Assembly: GCF_004006665.1 (NCBI RefSeq)
Contig: NZ_QOCL01000001.1
Location: forward strand, 186,001-250,000
Length of the DNA: 64,000 nt
Reading direction: 5' to 3'
Source of the DNA: Halobacteriovorax sp. HLS
GTDB lineage: Bacteria; Bdellovibrionota; Bacteriovoracia; Bacteriovoracales; Bacteriovoracaceae
Under the pieces are notes generated by a model, which saw nothing but the letters and a program-made list of their open reading frames with translations, did not search any database and was not told where the DNA came from. Positions 27,203 through 36,232 of the stretch are shown here, in pieces. The stretch's first letter is position 1, and every line of letters starts with the position of its first letter. The translations under genes were made by a program, and so were the position numbers.

Positions 27203-29031
27203 AGCCCCTCTCTATAATCTCTAACTATTTTTAACATATTATTCATAAACTTCGATTGTACCTTATCTGGTTTAGGAGTGCCTATACATTTTTCTGGATC
27301 AAAGTTTTGATATTCACAAAACTTCTCTAAAAGAGAATAGAGCTGCTTAGGCTTTAGCTTCGGTCTATACTGTAATATTTTATCAACAATTGTTGCGACA
27401 GAGTCACCTGTAACACGATCATATTTATTAATAACACTAGACCTCATTGTTAACTCTAATAACAACTTTTCATATGTATAAGACTCTGTCTTGGATACAA
27501 CCTGACATAGCTCGATATAGTAATTTTGAAAATCATTAATCATTTTCTTTCGATGAGAATTGAGCCTTAAGTCTCTTTCCGTAGCGTAAGAAGACTTAAT
27601 GACCTCTAAAAATTCATCATAATTCAGCTTTTCTTTTCTAACTAGCAGCAACTGAGGCAGCTCTCTTAGAATATCTCGCATACAAAAAATTGCTGACCAA
27701 TTGATACCATCAGCAACTTCATGAATCCCTACTTTAGATTTTGCTCTTTCAAAATAAACAAAACACTTTGAAAAACTTTCGACTAAATCAAGATGATTCT
27801 TTAGAAGATACTCTTTTTGCTCATCGGTAAAGCCTATTTTCAAAAGGAGGTTTTCGTACTTTGATTTTTGAAAAATTTGATCAAATTTTTCAAGTGATTT
27901 ATCTTTTGAGAAGTCTTTAACCGATTTTCTCTCTTTAGTTTTTAAGTAGTCTACAATTTGAGCGAAACATTGAACTGTATACTTGGCCTTATTCTTTTGT
28001 TCTAGTATCGTTGTCGAATATCTTTCAACATCATCATAACGATACTCACTATGAAACAGACCAAACTGTCTAATAGATCCATAGTCAATAATTCCACCAT
28101 TCATCAGGATATTATCACCATCCCAATCAAGCCAACAGAATATATACTCATCCTCTAACTTAGCGCTCATTTTAGCAAATATTTCAGTTTGTTTTTCTAG
28201 AAAATAATCATAGCGCTTCTTAGCACTCTTTGGAGCATCATTGAAATTTCCATTTCCTATTTCACGATCAATATAGAAATTCACGATACTTTTCAAATTT
28301 TCATAATCACCTTGCTTCAAATAATTAAACATATGAGAAGGTCGAAGAAGATTTTGTTGGGCCCTAATATTGATCGAAATACCTTTTTTAAACTCTATTA
28401 TGCCTAGAACTCTTTCTGTCTCTAAATTATTCTTATTAAAAATCTCACTAAAAAAGAGTGTTCCCATTCCTTCATCGATTTCAGAATAACCACAACCGTA
28501 GGAGATAGTAGGGTCCCCAGTTTTCCAATATTTTCCATAAATATGAGTGGCAGGACTTAAGGCCGTTGCACCCGTCCCAGCACTAGAGATATCCCAAGTC
28601 TTACCTCTGTGCTTAACCTGTCCATTCCAAATACTTCTTCCATCGCCAGAAGTCTTTCCTTGTTTATTAGGATGCTGTAATTGTAAATATCTTGTCGCCA
28701 TATATTCATGAGGGCGAACCTCATCTTCAGGGTATGAGATTTCATTTATTTCATCATACTCATTAATAATGACAAGGCTAAATGTATGTAAGATCTCTTC
28801 TTCAAGTTCGGGAGTCAATTCATTTGGATGACTCTTAGGTATTAGACCCATCTCTTTTGCAAGATCAAAGTTAAAGAAGGCCACCTTCCCACCCTTTCTT
28901 GTTCGTGCCTTATAGTTAAGAGTTGAATCAGGAACCTCTTTTTGCAAAGGATGCCTGCCATCTATAGACTTAAACTTTGAATAGCTGAATTCGACTTTTT
29001 CTTCTTTAGGTTGTTTTTTTAATCTTGTCAT
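27199..29031 (-). CDS. Divergent SelO/YdiU-like protein (UPF0061 superfamily)
   Basis: 610 residues from ATG 29031; GGAG lies upstream and an extended -10 promoter just beyond, so the longer frame to 29124 is unlikely. Resemblance to protein adenylyltransferase SelO is seen in VAFFNFDLAKEMGL, GDGRSIWNGQVKHRGKTWDI and SSAGTGATALSP (SelO: LKGAGPTPYSR), and in WDGDNILMNGGIIDYG (SelO: NTDNMSILGLTIDYG). The lysine of the LKGAG box is absent here. No Sec or C-terminal redox Cys is apparent. If active, it would AMPylate proteins with ATP in an inverted orientation. The relation is clear by motif order but distant. Confidence 0.6.
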   Translation of the reverse strand: MTRLKKQPKEEKVEFSYSKFKSIDGRHPLQKEVPDSTLNYKARTRKGGKVAFFNFDLAKEMGLIPKSHPNELTPELEEEILHTFSLVIINEYDEINEISYPEDEVRPHEYMATRYLQLQHPNKQGKTSGDGRSIWNGQVKHRGKTWDISSAGTGATALSPATHIYGKYWKTGDPTISYGCGYSEIDEGMGTLFFSEIFNKNNLETERVLGIIEFKKGISINIRAQQNLLRPSHMFNYLKQGDYENLKSIVNFYIDREIGNGNFNDAPKSAKKRYDYFLEKQTEIFAKMSAKLEDEYIFCWLDWDGDNILMNGGIIDYGSIRQFGLFHSEYRYDDVERYSTTILEQKNKAKYTVQCFAQIVDYLKTKERKSVKDFSKDKSLEKFDQIFQKSKYENLLLKIGFTDEQKEYLLKNHLDLVESFSKCFVYFERAKSKVGIHEVADGINWSAIFCMRDILRELPQLLLVRKEKLNYDEFLEVIKSSYATERDLRLNSHRKKMINDFQNYYIELCQVVSKTESYTYEKLLLELTMRSSVINKYDRVTGDSVATIVDKILQYRPKLKPKQLYSLLEKFCEYQNFDPEKCIGTPKPDKVQSKFMNNMLKIVRDYREGL

Positions 29032-29053
29032 AATTAATAAGCTCCACACCACA

Positions 29054-29062
29054 ATTATATCA
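29054..29062 (-). promoter_or_regulatory. Extended -10 promoter for the SelO-like / peptidase E / GT4 genes
   Basis: On the minus strand this reads TGATATAAT, a perfect TGnTATAAT. The expected start point is about 16 bases before the ATG at 29031. It supports the shorter start chosen for the SelO-like gene. Confidence 0.55.
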
Positions 29063-29112
29063 AGCTTAGTGAAACGATCATCTTTATCGGTGTTTTTTTC
29101 CGTTTTATGCTC

Positions 29113-29118
29113 TATAAT
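29113..29118 (+). promoter_or_regulatory. -10 element for srkA
   Basis: TATAAT about 53 bases upstream of the srkA ATG, in the divergent gap. No good -35 hexamer is seen at 16-18 bases, so confidence is modest. Confidence 0.4.
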
Positions 29119-29170
29119 GACCAAGTACTCAAAAAACCAACTTTATTAATCAGAAATATAAGGTCCTGAA

Positions 29171-30199
29171 ATGTCACAAAAAATGTGGGGCGACAAAGAA
29201 ACCCAATTCTTTTACCAATTAGGCCCTGATCAAATACTAGATGCCATAGATAATCTAGGTCTAGAGACAACAGGTAGAACAATGGTCATGAATTCGATGG
29301 AAAATCGTGTTTATGAAATTGAGATTTATAGTAATTCGGATAATATTTCAGAACATTCTGTGATCGCTAAATTTTATAGACCTGGAAGATGGTCAAAAGA
29401 ACAAATTTTAGATGAGCATAAGTTTCTTCAAGAGTTAGATGAAGAAGAGATTCCCGTCATTGCTCCAATGAGTTTTAATGGAGAGACTTTATTTCTCGAT
29501 GAAAATTCAGGTCTTTACTACTGTGTTTTTCCTAAAAAAGGAGGAAGAGCACCTGATGAGATGAATATTGATGATCTTGAGATTCTTGGAAGAACTTTAG
29601 CACGACTTCACAATATTGGGGCCTCCAAGAAAGCCGAGCACAGACTCGAAATAACACCTCAAAACTACGGATTGAAAAACCTTGAGTATCTTCTGGATAA
29701 GAAAGTCATTCCACCTCATTTAGAGCAGAGCTATAAGTCACTGGTTGAAAAGATTTGCGCAATTAGTTCTCCACTTTTTAAGAAAGATAAATTTATTCGC
29801 CTTCATGGCGATTGTCATATTGGAAATATAATTAGAAGAGACGAAACAGCTCTTCATCTGATAGACTTCGATGACATGGTCATGGGGCCTGAAGTTCAAG
29901 ATATATGGCTGGCCATTCCAGGAATTGACAATGAAGCCAGACAAGATAGAGAGATTCTACTTGAGGCCTATGAAACAATGAGACCATTCGCTAGAGAACA
30001 ATTAAAACTTATAGAACCGTTAAGAACTCTTCGTTTCATTCACTTCAGTACTTGGATCTCCAAAAGATGGGAAGACCCAGCATTTAAGTTACATTTCCCA
30101 CAGTTTGCTGAACATCATTACTGGGATATTCAAATTCAAGACCTAACAAACCAATTGAGAATCATTGAACAATCATTAGCTGAAACCCCATACTACTGA
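29171..30199 (+). CDS. srkA: Stress response kinase SrkA (YihE/RdoA)
   Basis: 342 residues, close to E. coli SrkA (328). The N-terminal LGPDQILDAIDNLG and NSMENRVYEIEI are characteristic, and AKFYRPGRW carries the ATP-binding lysine. The catalytic loop is RLHGDCHIGNI (Asp214), and the metal-binding motif is LIDFDDMVMGP (Asp232). The protein is a choline-kinase-fold Ser/Thr kinase linked in E. coli to Cpx stress and protection against stress-induced death. It overlaps the convergent L,D-transpeptidase-like gene by 7 bases. No dsbA follows, unlike in enterics. Confidence 0.92.
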   Translation: MSQKMWGDKETQFFYQLGPDQILDAIDNLGLETTGRTMVMNSMENRVYEIEIYSNSDNISEHSVIAKFYRPGRWSKEQILDEHKFLQELDEEEIPVIAPMSFNGETLFLDENSGLYYCVFPKKGGRAPDEMNIDDLEILGRTLARLHNIGASKKAEHRLEITPQNYGLKNLEYLLDKKVIPPHLEQSYKSLVEKICAISSPLFKKDKFIRLHGDCHIGNIIRRDETALHLIDFDDMVMGPEVQDIWLAIPGIDNEARQDREILLEAYETMRPFAREQLKLIEPLRTLRFIHFSTWISKRWEDPAFKLHFPQFAEHHYWDIQIQDLTNQLRIIEQSLAETPYY

Positions 30200-31212
30200 T
30201 CTAGCTCTACGATATCCTTAAGCTCAACAGAGCTAGCAGATTCATCTAGTTCAATAACAGCTAAAGTGCCACTGATATGGACTTCATTAGAAAAATTTTG
30301 TTCTAAACCTAAGCTATTCATCAAAGTATCTAGTAGCTCTCTTTGATGATCTTCTTTAGAAGTCTCTCTCATTGAAATACAACCTGATGTTGTGACATGA
30401 GGGTAATGACTACTTAAAAAATTCTTATTTTTAAGTCCTGTTCCATGAATCCTAAGCAAGGATCTTCCTCGCGCTTGCGCAATAATCGCCTCTTTCCAAA
30501 AATGATGCTCAAGAAGTAATTCATCAAATTGCTCTTCGATAATCTCTCGATTAACAAACTCAAGCTTCAGTCTTCGATTATTGCCGAATAGTTTTTTTTC
30601 ATTAGCTTCAGGCATAACAGAATCTACTTGGTAAATTCCACATGGAGTTTGACCATTAGAAACATAAAAAGGCTTATTCGCCCTTCCTTTACATAGTGCG
30701 GGAAGATTCCAATTTTTCTTTATACTGCCATCTGAGTTTAGCAGCACCATCTGACCAATATACTTTCTATCCCTCCTAAGGAAGAGAACGAGCTTAACCC
30801 CCTCTCTTTGCGCCATGAATTGTTTTAATGAACGCCAATGATTCCTTGAAAAATTAGAAAAGTTTGTGCTAAGTCCAGCAAAGTTCCAAACTTTAGAGAG
30901 ATCTCGATCTATAGTAGCATCTAGAGTTATGTGAAATGCTTCTGAAAAGGCATGTTTATAGAAATAGATTAAATAAAGTTCACTAGCAGTAAAGGTCCCC
31001 TCTCTAAAAAAAGAGATTATTTTAACCTCACTTTCATTTCGATCCTTAATAGAATAGTTGTAAAGATTAGACAGTATATAAAAATGTAAAATATCCAGAG
31101 GAGAAGAAATAGAAGGCTCTATTTCTTTGAGATGGTACTTCATCTTTGAAGACTCCAAAATAGAGTTCCTCCAGTGTCCATTCCATATTTTATCTAATTC
31201 TTTATTTCTCAT
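30193..31212 (-). CDS. L,D-transpeptidase (YkuD)-like protein without signal peptide
   Basis: 339 residues. The C-terminal half has the YkuD signature: His256 in RIHGTGLKN and Cys278 in TTSGCISMRE, preceded by CGIYQVDSVMPE (191-202). These cysteine enzymes form or edit peptidoglycan crosslinks or anchor lipoproteins. The N-terminal 150 residues are helical and unassigned. The start (MRNKELDKIW) has no signal peptide or membrane helix, which is unusual for a cell-wall enzyme. It could be exported by another route or use a different substrate. Its gene is divergent from the GNAT at 31255. Confidence 0.78.
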   Translation of the reverse strand: MRNKELDKIWNGHWRNSILESSKMKYHLKEIEPSISSPLDILHFYILSNLYNYSIKDRNESEVKIISFFREGTFTASELYLIYFYKHAFSEAFHITLDATIDRDLSKVWNFAGLSTNFSNFSRNHWRSLKQFMAQREGVKLVLFLRRDRKYIGQMVLLNSDGSIKKNWNLPALCKGRANKPFYVSNGQTPCGIYQVDSVMPEANEKKLFGNNRRLKLEFVNREIIEEQFDELLLEHHFWKEAIIAQARGRSLLRIHGTGLKNKNFLSSHYPHVTTSGCISMRETSKEDHQRELLDTLMNSLGLEQNFSNEVHISGTLAVIELDESASSVELKDIVELDQ

Positions 31213-31254
31213 TTCTATAACCTTTGCTAAGCTTATTATTAACTAGGATGAGAA

Positions 31255-31710
31255 ATGTTTAAAGTTTTAAAAGCAAATATTGGTGAACATTTACATAAAA
31301 TTGTCGATTTTCAAGTTGCGATGGCAATGGAAACAGAGAATTTAGAGTTAGATAAAGAAACTGTTACAAGAGGAGTTACGGCAGTCTTCGAAGACTCTAC
31401 GAAGGGAATATATTACGTGGCCCTTAATTCTAACCAAGAAATTATTGGCTCTCTTCTTACTGTAAATGAATGGAGTGATTGGCGCTGCAAAACCGTCAAA
31501 TGGATACACTCAGTTTACATAATCAAAGAAATGCGCTCTCAAAAAGTCTTTAGAACAATGTATGAATACTTAAAGGATATTGTCGTAAAGGACGAAGACC
31601 TTGCAGGTCTTAGACTATATGTAGATAAATCCAACACGAAGGCCCAGAGTGTATATCATAAGATTGGTATGTCTAATGAACACTATGAGCTTTTCGAGTG
31701 GTTAAAGTAA
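31255..31710 (+). CDS. GNAT-family N-acetyltransferase
   Basis: 151 residues with the GNAT core: IIGSLLTVNEWSDW (strands 4-5), WIHSVYIIKEMRSQKVFRTMYEYL (acetyl-CoA pyrophosphate loop, R-S-Q-K-V-F in place of Q/RxxGxG/A), and LRLYVDKSNTKAQSVYHKIGM. Substrate unknown. Its stop is directly adjacent to the stop of the convergent cyclophilin gene. Confidence 0.83.
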   Translation: MFKVLKANIGEHLHKIVDFQVAMAMETENLELDKETVTRGVTAVFEDSTKGIYYVALNSNQEIIGSLLTVNEWSDWRCKTVKWIHSVYIIKEMRSQKVFRTMYEYLKDIVVKDEDLAGLRLYVDKSNTKAQSVYHKIGMSNEHYELFEWLK

Positions 31711-32274
31711 TTATTTCTTAACGTATACTTTCTTAATCATAATTGTTTCAGCAGGGAGGTCTGTGTGTGCTCCCTTAGGAGACTTTGCAGCTTTTTTGAT
31801 TACATTAACAACACTCATTCCCTTAGTAACCTTACCAAAAACAGCATAACCAAACTCTCTTGGATCTGAGCTTCTGTGATCTAGAAAAGTATTATTATTA
31901 ACATTGATAAAAAACTGACTAGTAGCTGAATTGACCGAAGAAGTTCTGGCCATTGCAATAGTGCCAGTAGAGTTACTAATTCTATTAGTTGCTTCATTCT
32001 TGATGGCAGGCATCGTCTTCTTTTCAACTAATTTTGAATCATATCCACCACCTTGAATCATAAAGTTATCAATAACTCTATGAAAAATAGTTCCTTCATA
32101 GAACTTGCTATCTACGTAGCTTAAAAAGTTCTTTGAAGAGATTGGCGCACTATCTTCGAATAGCTCAATTTCGATATTCCCTTTAGTCGTTTCCATTACT
32201 ACAGTAGTACGTTTCTTAGCAGCAAATGTAGTAAGCGTTGTCATTGCAAGAATTAAGGCAATTAATACTTTCAT
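31711..32274 (-). CDS. Exported cyclophilin-type peptidyl-prolyl isomerase
   Basis: 187 residues with signal peptide (1 to about 18). The cyclophilin domain contains FLSYVDSKFYEGTIFHRVIDNFMIQGGG split over strands 2-3, ATSQFFINV and FGYAVFGKV, the active-site Arg/Phe/Gln pattern. Such periplasmic enzymes (PpiA-like) assist folding of exported proteins. Its 3' neighbour is the convergent GNAT. The upstream gene on the same strand is the DsbA-fold protein, 9 bases away, so the two are probably cotranscribed. Confidence 0.92.
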   Translation of the reverse strand: MKVLIALILAMTTLTTFAAKKRTTVVMETTKGNIEIELFEDSAPISSKNFLSYVDSKFYEGTIFHRVIDNFMIQGGGYDSKLVEKKTMPAIKNEATNRISNSTGTIAMARTSSVNSATSQFFINVNNNTFLDHRSSDPREFGYAVFGKVTKGMSVVNVIKKAAKSPKGAHTDLPAETIMIKKVYVKK

Positions 32275-32283
32275 CTTTATCCT

Positions 32284-32922
32284 TTAGTTAAATGGGTGAT
32301 TATTTAAAAAGTTATTATATTTATCTTTATCCATTGGATCCTTACCTGCGATAGCAAGTTCCAAATACTTAGTTGAGTCATTCCCCCAAAAAAGTTCATC
32401 TTTATAGAAGAACGTTGGTACACCAAAAACTCCTCTATCGATAGCACCATTAACATTCGTTTTAAGAATCCTTCTAATATCTTTAGAAGTTGTCATTTCT
32501 AGCAGATCGGTACTAAAGCCTGCCTCTTCCAAAATAGACTTCAACTCAAACTCATCACTAATATCTTTTCCACTCCCCCAGCTTGCACTAAAAAGAGAGT
32601 CAATCATTTTAAATCTGTCACCTGGTTCATTAACTGCAAGAACAAGTCTTAGAGCATATAACGAATTGAATGGAAGAGACTTTGGGGCAACAAAGTCAAT
32701 CTTGTTAACAGCACTATATCTCAAGCAATCTCGAAAGAGATAATTTCTCTTCGTTTCAATTTCGGCAGGGCCTTTCGTTTCATGTGAATGAATAATTTTT
32801 GCCATGGTCACAGGCACGAAGTTTAGCTCAATAGATAGACCATCAAGTAAGACCTTATTCTTCTTTAACCACTGAAATGCTAAGTAAGAATATGGAGATA
32901 AAAAGTCAAAATAAAAGTCCAT
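32284..32922 (-). CDS. DsbA-fold 2-hydroxychromene-2-carboxylate isomerase-like protein
   Basis: 212 residues. The N-terminal FYFDFLSPYSYLAFQWL is the GST-kappa/HCCA isomerase signature, with Ser-Pro-Tyr-Ser in place of the CxxC of DsbA. The middle is a helical insertion and the C-terminus has GVFGVPTFFYKDELFWGND, with the cis-Pro loop. The family uses glutathione or acts in aromatic catabolism; here no catabolic genes are nearby, so the reaction is unknown. No signal peptide is present, so it is cytosolic. Confidence 0.85.
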   Translation of the reverse strand: MDFYFDFLSPYSYLAFQWLKKNKVLLDGLSIELNFVPVTMAKIIHSHETKGPAEIETKRNYLFRDCLRYSAVNKIDFVAPKSLPFNSLYALRLVLAVNEPGDRFKMIDSLFSASWGSGKDISDEFELKSILEEAGFSTDLLEMTTSKDIRRILKTNVNGAIDRGVFGVPTFFYKDELFWGNDSTKYLELAIAGKDPMDKDKYNNFLNNHPFN

Positions 32923-32977
32923 GCTGTAACCTAGATGATATTCATTTAGTTCTTTATATAGTAGAGTAAAAAAGACT

Positions 32978-34912
32978 ATGGTTAAGTTTATACATGTTCA
33001 ATTTATTCGACTACTCATTTCAATCATTTTCTGTGTAGAAATTAATGATGCGTATGGATATGTTTCCAATCTCAGCGAAAAAGTCAGCGACAGAAGAATT
33101 GATTTAACTCAACATGTCGAGAAGATTCAAACTGACTCAAATGTATTATTTACAGAAGTTTATAATTCGGCAAAGAAGTTTCAAGTAAATAACAAAGCTG
33201 AGCTAAAGCAAGAATACACCAAATCTGCTCTTTGGGTGAAATTCACACTCTATAACGATACTGATAAAGAACTTAAAAGATACTTGTATCTAGACAGCAC
33301 ATTATCAGGAAAACTCGAACTATTTGTAATAAATGATAATGGGACGCTAGTTCATCAAGAACAAAACGGTAATTCAGTAAGCTATGCATTTAGAAAAGTA
33401 AAATCTTTAGTTCCTGCTTTTTATTTATCAATCCTCCCTAATGAAAAATTAACATATTACATAAAAAGAACCTCTAAACATAGATTAGATACTAAAATTT
33501 TCCTAGCAGATGAGGAAACCTTTAAAAAGGAAGATGATAGTAAGAAGCTATTTCTTTACTTCTACTTTGGAGCGGTTTTAGCAATCGCTTTATACAACTT
33601 GCTCATATGGTTTTTTACTAAAGATATTATTTATCTTCTATATTTCTTTCTTTGCGTAGGTATCTCATCATTAGTTCTTAATCTGAATGGAGCTCTAGAT
33701 TACTTTTTCATGCCCAAGAACTTCAACTTTTCAAAATATGTTCTTCTATCATCAGCATTGGCAATATTGTTTACTTCAATTTTCTCTCTCAATTTTTTAA
33801 AAATTAAACACAATCTCCCCACGGCACTACGCTATTATAAATTCGCATTTATTTTCATACTCCTGCATATTTCAATTGTCTTCACACCTTTTTTTACAAA
33901 GTATTCTAATATTCTTGGAATAACAATTGACTTAACTTTAGCCTTAACACTTCTTCTTATCTTAGTTACAACCCTTCTATGTCTAAAGAAAAAAGTTATC
34001 ATGGCCAAGTTCTATCTAGGCTCATTTATTTTTATATTTATAGGTGCTGGAATTTGGTTTTCTATGAACCTAGGACTTCTACCTGTAAATATATTTACAA
34101 AAAACTCTCTACTAATAGGCAACCTTTTAGAGGTCATCATAATTGCCCTAGGTCTAGCTTATAAAATTGCTTATATTGATAAAATTAACGACAAAGTTAA
34201 GCAAGAGTCAGTTCTACATCAAAAATTTCTAAGACTGTCTCGAGTTTTATCTCATGACATATCAAACTCCCTCTTTGTTATAACTGGGTTTAGTCGAAAA
34301 ATTAAAAGAGATCCGAATCTTGTTAACAAGATCGAAACTTGGGAAAAAATAGATAGGGCTTCACAAAATATAAGTAATATTTTACACAACGTTAGAGCTG
34401 AGTTAATTGAGAATGAGAAAAGTCCAATAAATTTATCAGATGTAAATGTATATAAAACCATTGAAGACTCTAGATTTATATTTCAAGATAAGTTGAGCGA
34501 AAAGTCTATCTCCTTAGAAAATAATATAGATCCTGCATTCGAGGTTTATAGTGAGCCTACTATATTATTAAATCACATTATAAATAACCTAATGTCTAAC
34601 TCCATCAAATTCTCTTACGAAAATTCTAAAATTTTATTTTCTTCTTACGAGACAAACTCAACAAAATCAATAGTAGTCTCAGATAGCGGTATTGGGATAT
34701 CTAAAGAAAATATTAACAACTTTTTAAGATATAAATCTATTAATACAACACCTGGAACAAGTGGCGAAGAAGGAACGGGAAATGGATTAAGATTAATATC
34801 CAACTACATGGGACGCTTTGGAGGACATATTGAAATCGAATCTCAAGAAAAACATGAGAAAACTAACTCTTCCGGAACAAAAATAACTCTAACCTTTCCA
34901 AGCTTGAGTTAA
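32978..34912 (+). CDS. 7TMR-DISM sensor histidine kinase
   Basis: 644 residues. A signal peptide comes first, then an extracytoplasmic DISMED2-type beta domain (about 35-178, with SALWVKFTLYN and RYLYLDSTLSGKLELFV). Seven membrane helices span about 190-400. The HisKA box has His426 in SRVLSHDISNSLFVI, and HATPase_c has DSGIGIS and GEEGTGNGLRLI. SHDISN replaces the more common SHE(I/L)R/N. The DISMED domain usually senses carbohydrates or small ligands. No response regulator lies next to it; the nearest downstream gene encodes an HD-domain protein. Confidence 0.9.
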   Translation: MVKFIHVQFIRLLISIIFCVEINDAYGYVSNLSEKVSDRRIDLTQHVEKIQTDSNVLFTEVYNSAKKFQVNNKAELKQEYTKSALWVKFTLYNDTDKELKRYLYLDSTLSGKLELFVINDNGTLVHQEQNGNSVSYAFRKVKSLVPAFYLSILPNEKLTYYIKRTSKHRLDTKIFLADEETFKKEDDSKKLFLYFYFGAVLAIALYNLLIWFFTKDIIYLLYFFLCVGISSLVLNLNGALDYFFMPKNFNFSKYVLLSSALAILFTSIFSLNFLKIKHNLPTALRYYKFAFIFILLHISIVFTPFFTKYSNILGITIDLTLALTLLLILVTTLLCLKKKVIMAKFYLGSFIFIFIGAGIWFSMNLGLLPVNIFTKNSLLIGNLLEVIIIALGLAYKIAYIDKINDKVKQESVLHQKFLRLSRVLSHDISNSLFVITGFSRKIKRDPNLVNKIETWEKIDRASQNISNILHNVRAELIENEKSPINLSDVNVYKTIEDSRFIFQDKLSEKSISLENNIDPAFEVYSEPTILLNHIINNLMSNSIKFSYENSKILFSSYETNSTKSIVVSDSGIGISKENINNFLRYKSINTTPGTSGEEGTGNGLRLISNYMGRFGGHIEIESQEKHEKTNSSGTKITLTFPSLS

Positions 34913-35001
34913 TTGCTCAATTCAAAAATTCTAAAAATAACTAGCATATTTACGATAAGACTTTAAAATATATTGAACCTTAAAAAGTGAATAGGAATCC
35001 C

Positions 35002-35946
35002 ATGGCGTACACTCCTTTACGAATCAGAACTGTAAAACCAAGTCGAGAACTAACTTTCGATTTATTTATATTTTTCAAAGATCAATATATTATTTATGCA
35101 AATAGAGGCAGCGAAATCGAAGAAGAGAAATATGGAAAATTAAAAAAGCAAAAGATTGCAAAGTTCTATATTGATGAATCTGATGAGATGAACTATCAAA
35201 AGTTTTTGGATGCCTTATTAAATGAAACAATGAACTCTGAAACAGCTACGACCGAAGAGAAAGTAAACCTAGTAGAGGGAGTTTGTGGGACAGCTGTTGA
35301 GCGTATGCAAAAAGACCCTGAAAGTGAGACTTCTTACAAAATGACTGAGAACGCGGCAAGAAGTCTTAGACAGTGTATTAGTGATAACCCAGAAGCCCTT
35401 AAAGAGATTTTTGGCAAAAAGGTTGAAGAGGAAGACCTCTTAATTAAACATTCATTAAACGTAAGTGCACTTTCAATGAAGCTTGGTCAAAAAATGAACC
35501 TTAGTGAAGAAGAACTTGATGAAATTGCTGTTGCTGGACTACTTCATGATATCGGTCTCATGCAAATGGACCAAGAGGCCAGGGACTTATTCAAAAAGAA
35601 TAGAAAGGATCTAAAGCCTGATGAAAGACTTCTCTATGGAGCCCATGTAAAAGACTGCATGGCCGTACTCGCTGAAAAGCCATATGTGAATAAGAAGACC
35701 ATGAATCTGATTTTAAACCATGAGGAAGTGAAGTCTGGAGATGGACCGAATAAGAAAACACAACTTTCTCAAAGTGAATACATTCTCTCACTTGTTAATA
35801 TTTATGACAAAATGTGTATCACTACAGAGATGACACCTAAAGAAGTAATAAAAGAAATTCTTATAGAAGAACTTGGAAATTTCGAGCTTGATTTATTAAA
35901 TAAATTTAAAGGTGTTCTAACTGAGGAAGGTCTTCTTGACCTCTAA
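35002..35946 (+). CDS. HD-domain protein related to HD-GYP, degenerate GYP motif
   Basis: 314 residues from ATG 35002, preceded by AGGA; a GTG at 34987 is the alternative. The N-terminal part (about 1-130) looks like the small sensor region found in front of Bdellovibrio-type HD-GYP proteins. The HD region has LLIKHSLNVSALSMKLG and GLLHDIGLM, with HD metal ligands present. Where HD-GYP proteins have HHExxDGSGYP, this one has LNHEEVKSGDGPNKK, so the GYP triad is missing while the His-Glu is kept. It may hydrolyse c-di-GMP poorly or bind another nucleotide. The next lipoprotein gene starts inside its end. Confidence 0.82.
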   Translation: MAYTPLRIRTVKPSRELTFDLFIFFKDQYIIYANRGSEIEEEKYGKLKKQKIAKFYIDESDEMNYQKFLDALLNETMNSETATTEEKVNLVEGVCGTAVERMQKDPESETSYKMTENAARSLRQCISDNPEALKEIFGKKVEEEDLLIKHSLNVSALSMKLGQKMNLSEEELDEIAVAGLLHDIGLMQMDQEARDLFKKNRKDLKPDERLLYGAHVKDCMAVLAEKPYVNKKTMNLILNHEEVKSGDGPNKKTQLSQSEYILSLVNIYDKMCITTEMTPKEVIKEILIEELGNFELDLLNKFKGVLTEEGLLDL

Positions 35947-36232
35947 GTTTCTAATCATCTTAACGGTACTATTTTTTTCTTGTTCTAAGAAAGTCTATAC
36001 ATTAGACGAATGTGAAGAACTATCTATGAAAAAATTCAAGGGTTATCAAAGAGAGTCACATCTATTTGACAATAATTGCCAAGCTATGGATATTCACTAT
36101 ACTCAGCAAAGATGCCAGAAGTCTTTAAAAGCGCTAATTTTAGGTACAACTATGGCCCAATTAAAGGCAACTCAAGGGCCTTTAATTGAACAATGTTTTA
36201 CTGAAAATGATATCAAGAACTTTTCAAAATAA
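35936..36232 (+). CDS. Small lipoprotein, unknown
   Basis: 98 residues starting at TTG 35936, with AGGAAGG 5 bases upstream inside the HD gene. The signal ends in a lipobox LFFSCS, with lipidation expected at Cys16. The mature part has four more Cys (LDECEEL, NNCQAM, RCQKSL, EQCFTE) that could form two disulfides. No known family. The 11-base overlap with the HD gene suggests coupled translation. It is convergent with rapA and abuts it. Confidence 0.75.
   Translation: MTSKFLIILTVLFFSCSKKVYTLDECEELSMKKFKGYQRESHLFDNNCQAMDIHYTQQRCQKSLKALILGTTMAQLKATQGPLIEQCFTENDIKNFSK

Noticed and set aside
34904-34920. TTGAG / CTCAA hairpin after the 7TMR kinase as a terminator
   Set aside because: 5-bp stem with no T-run.
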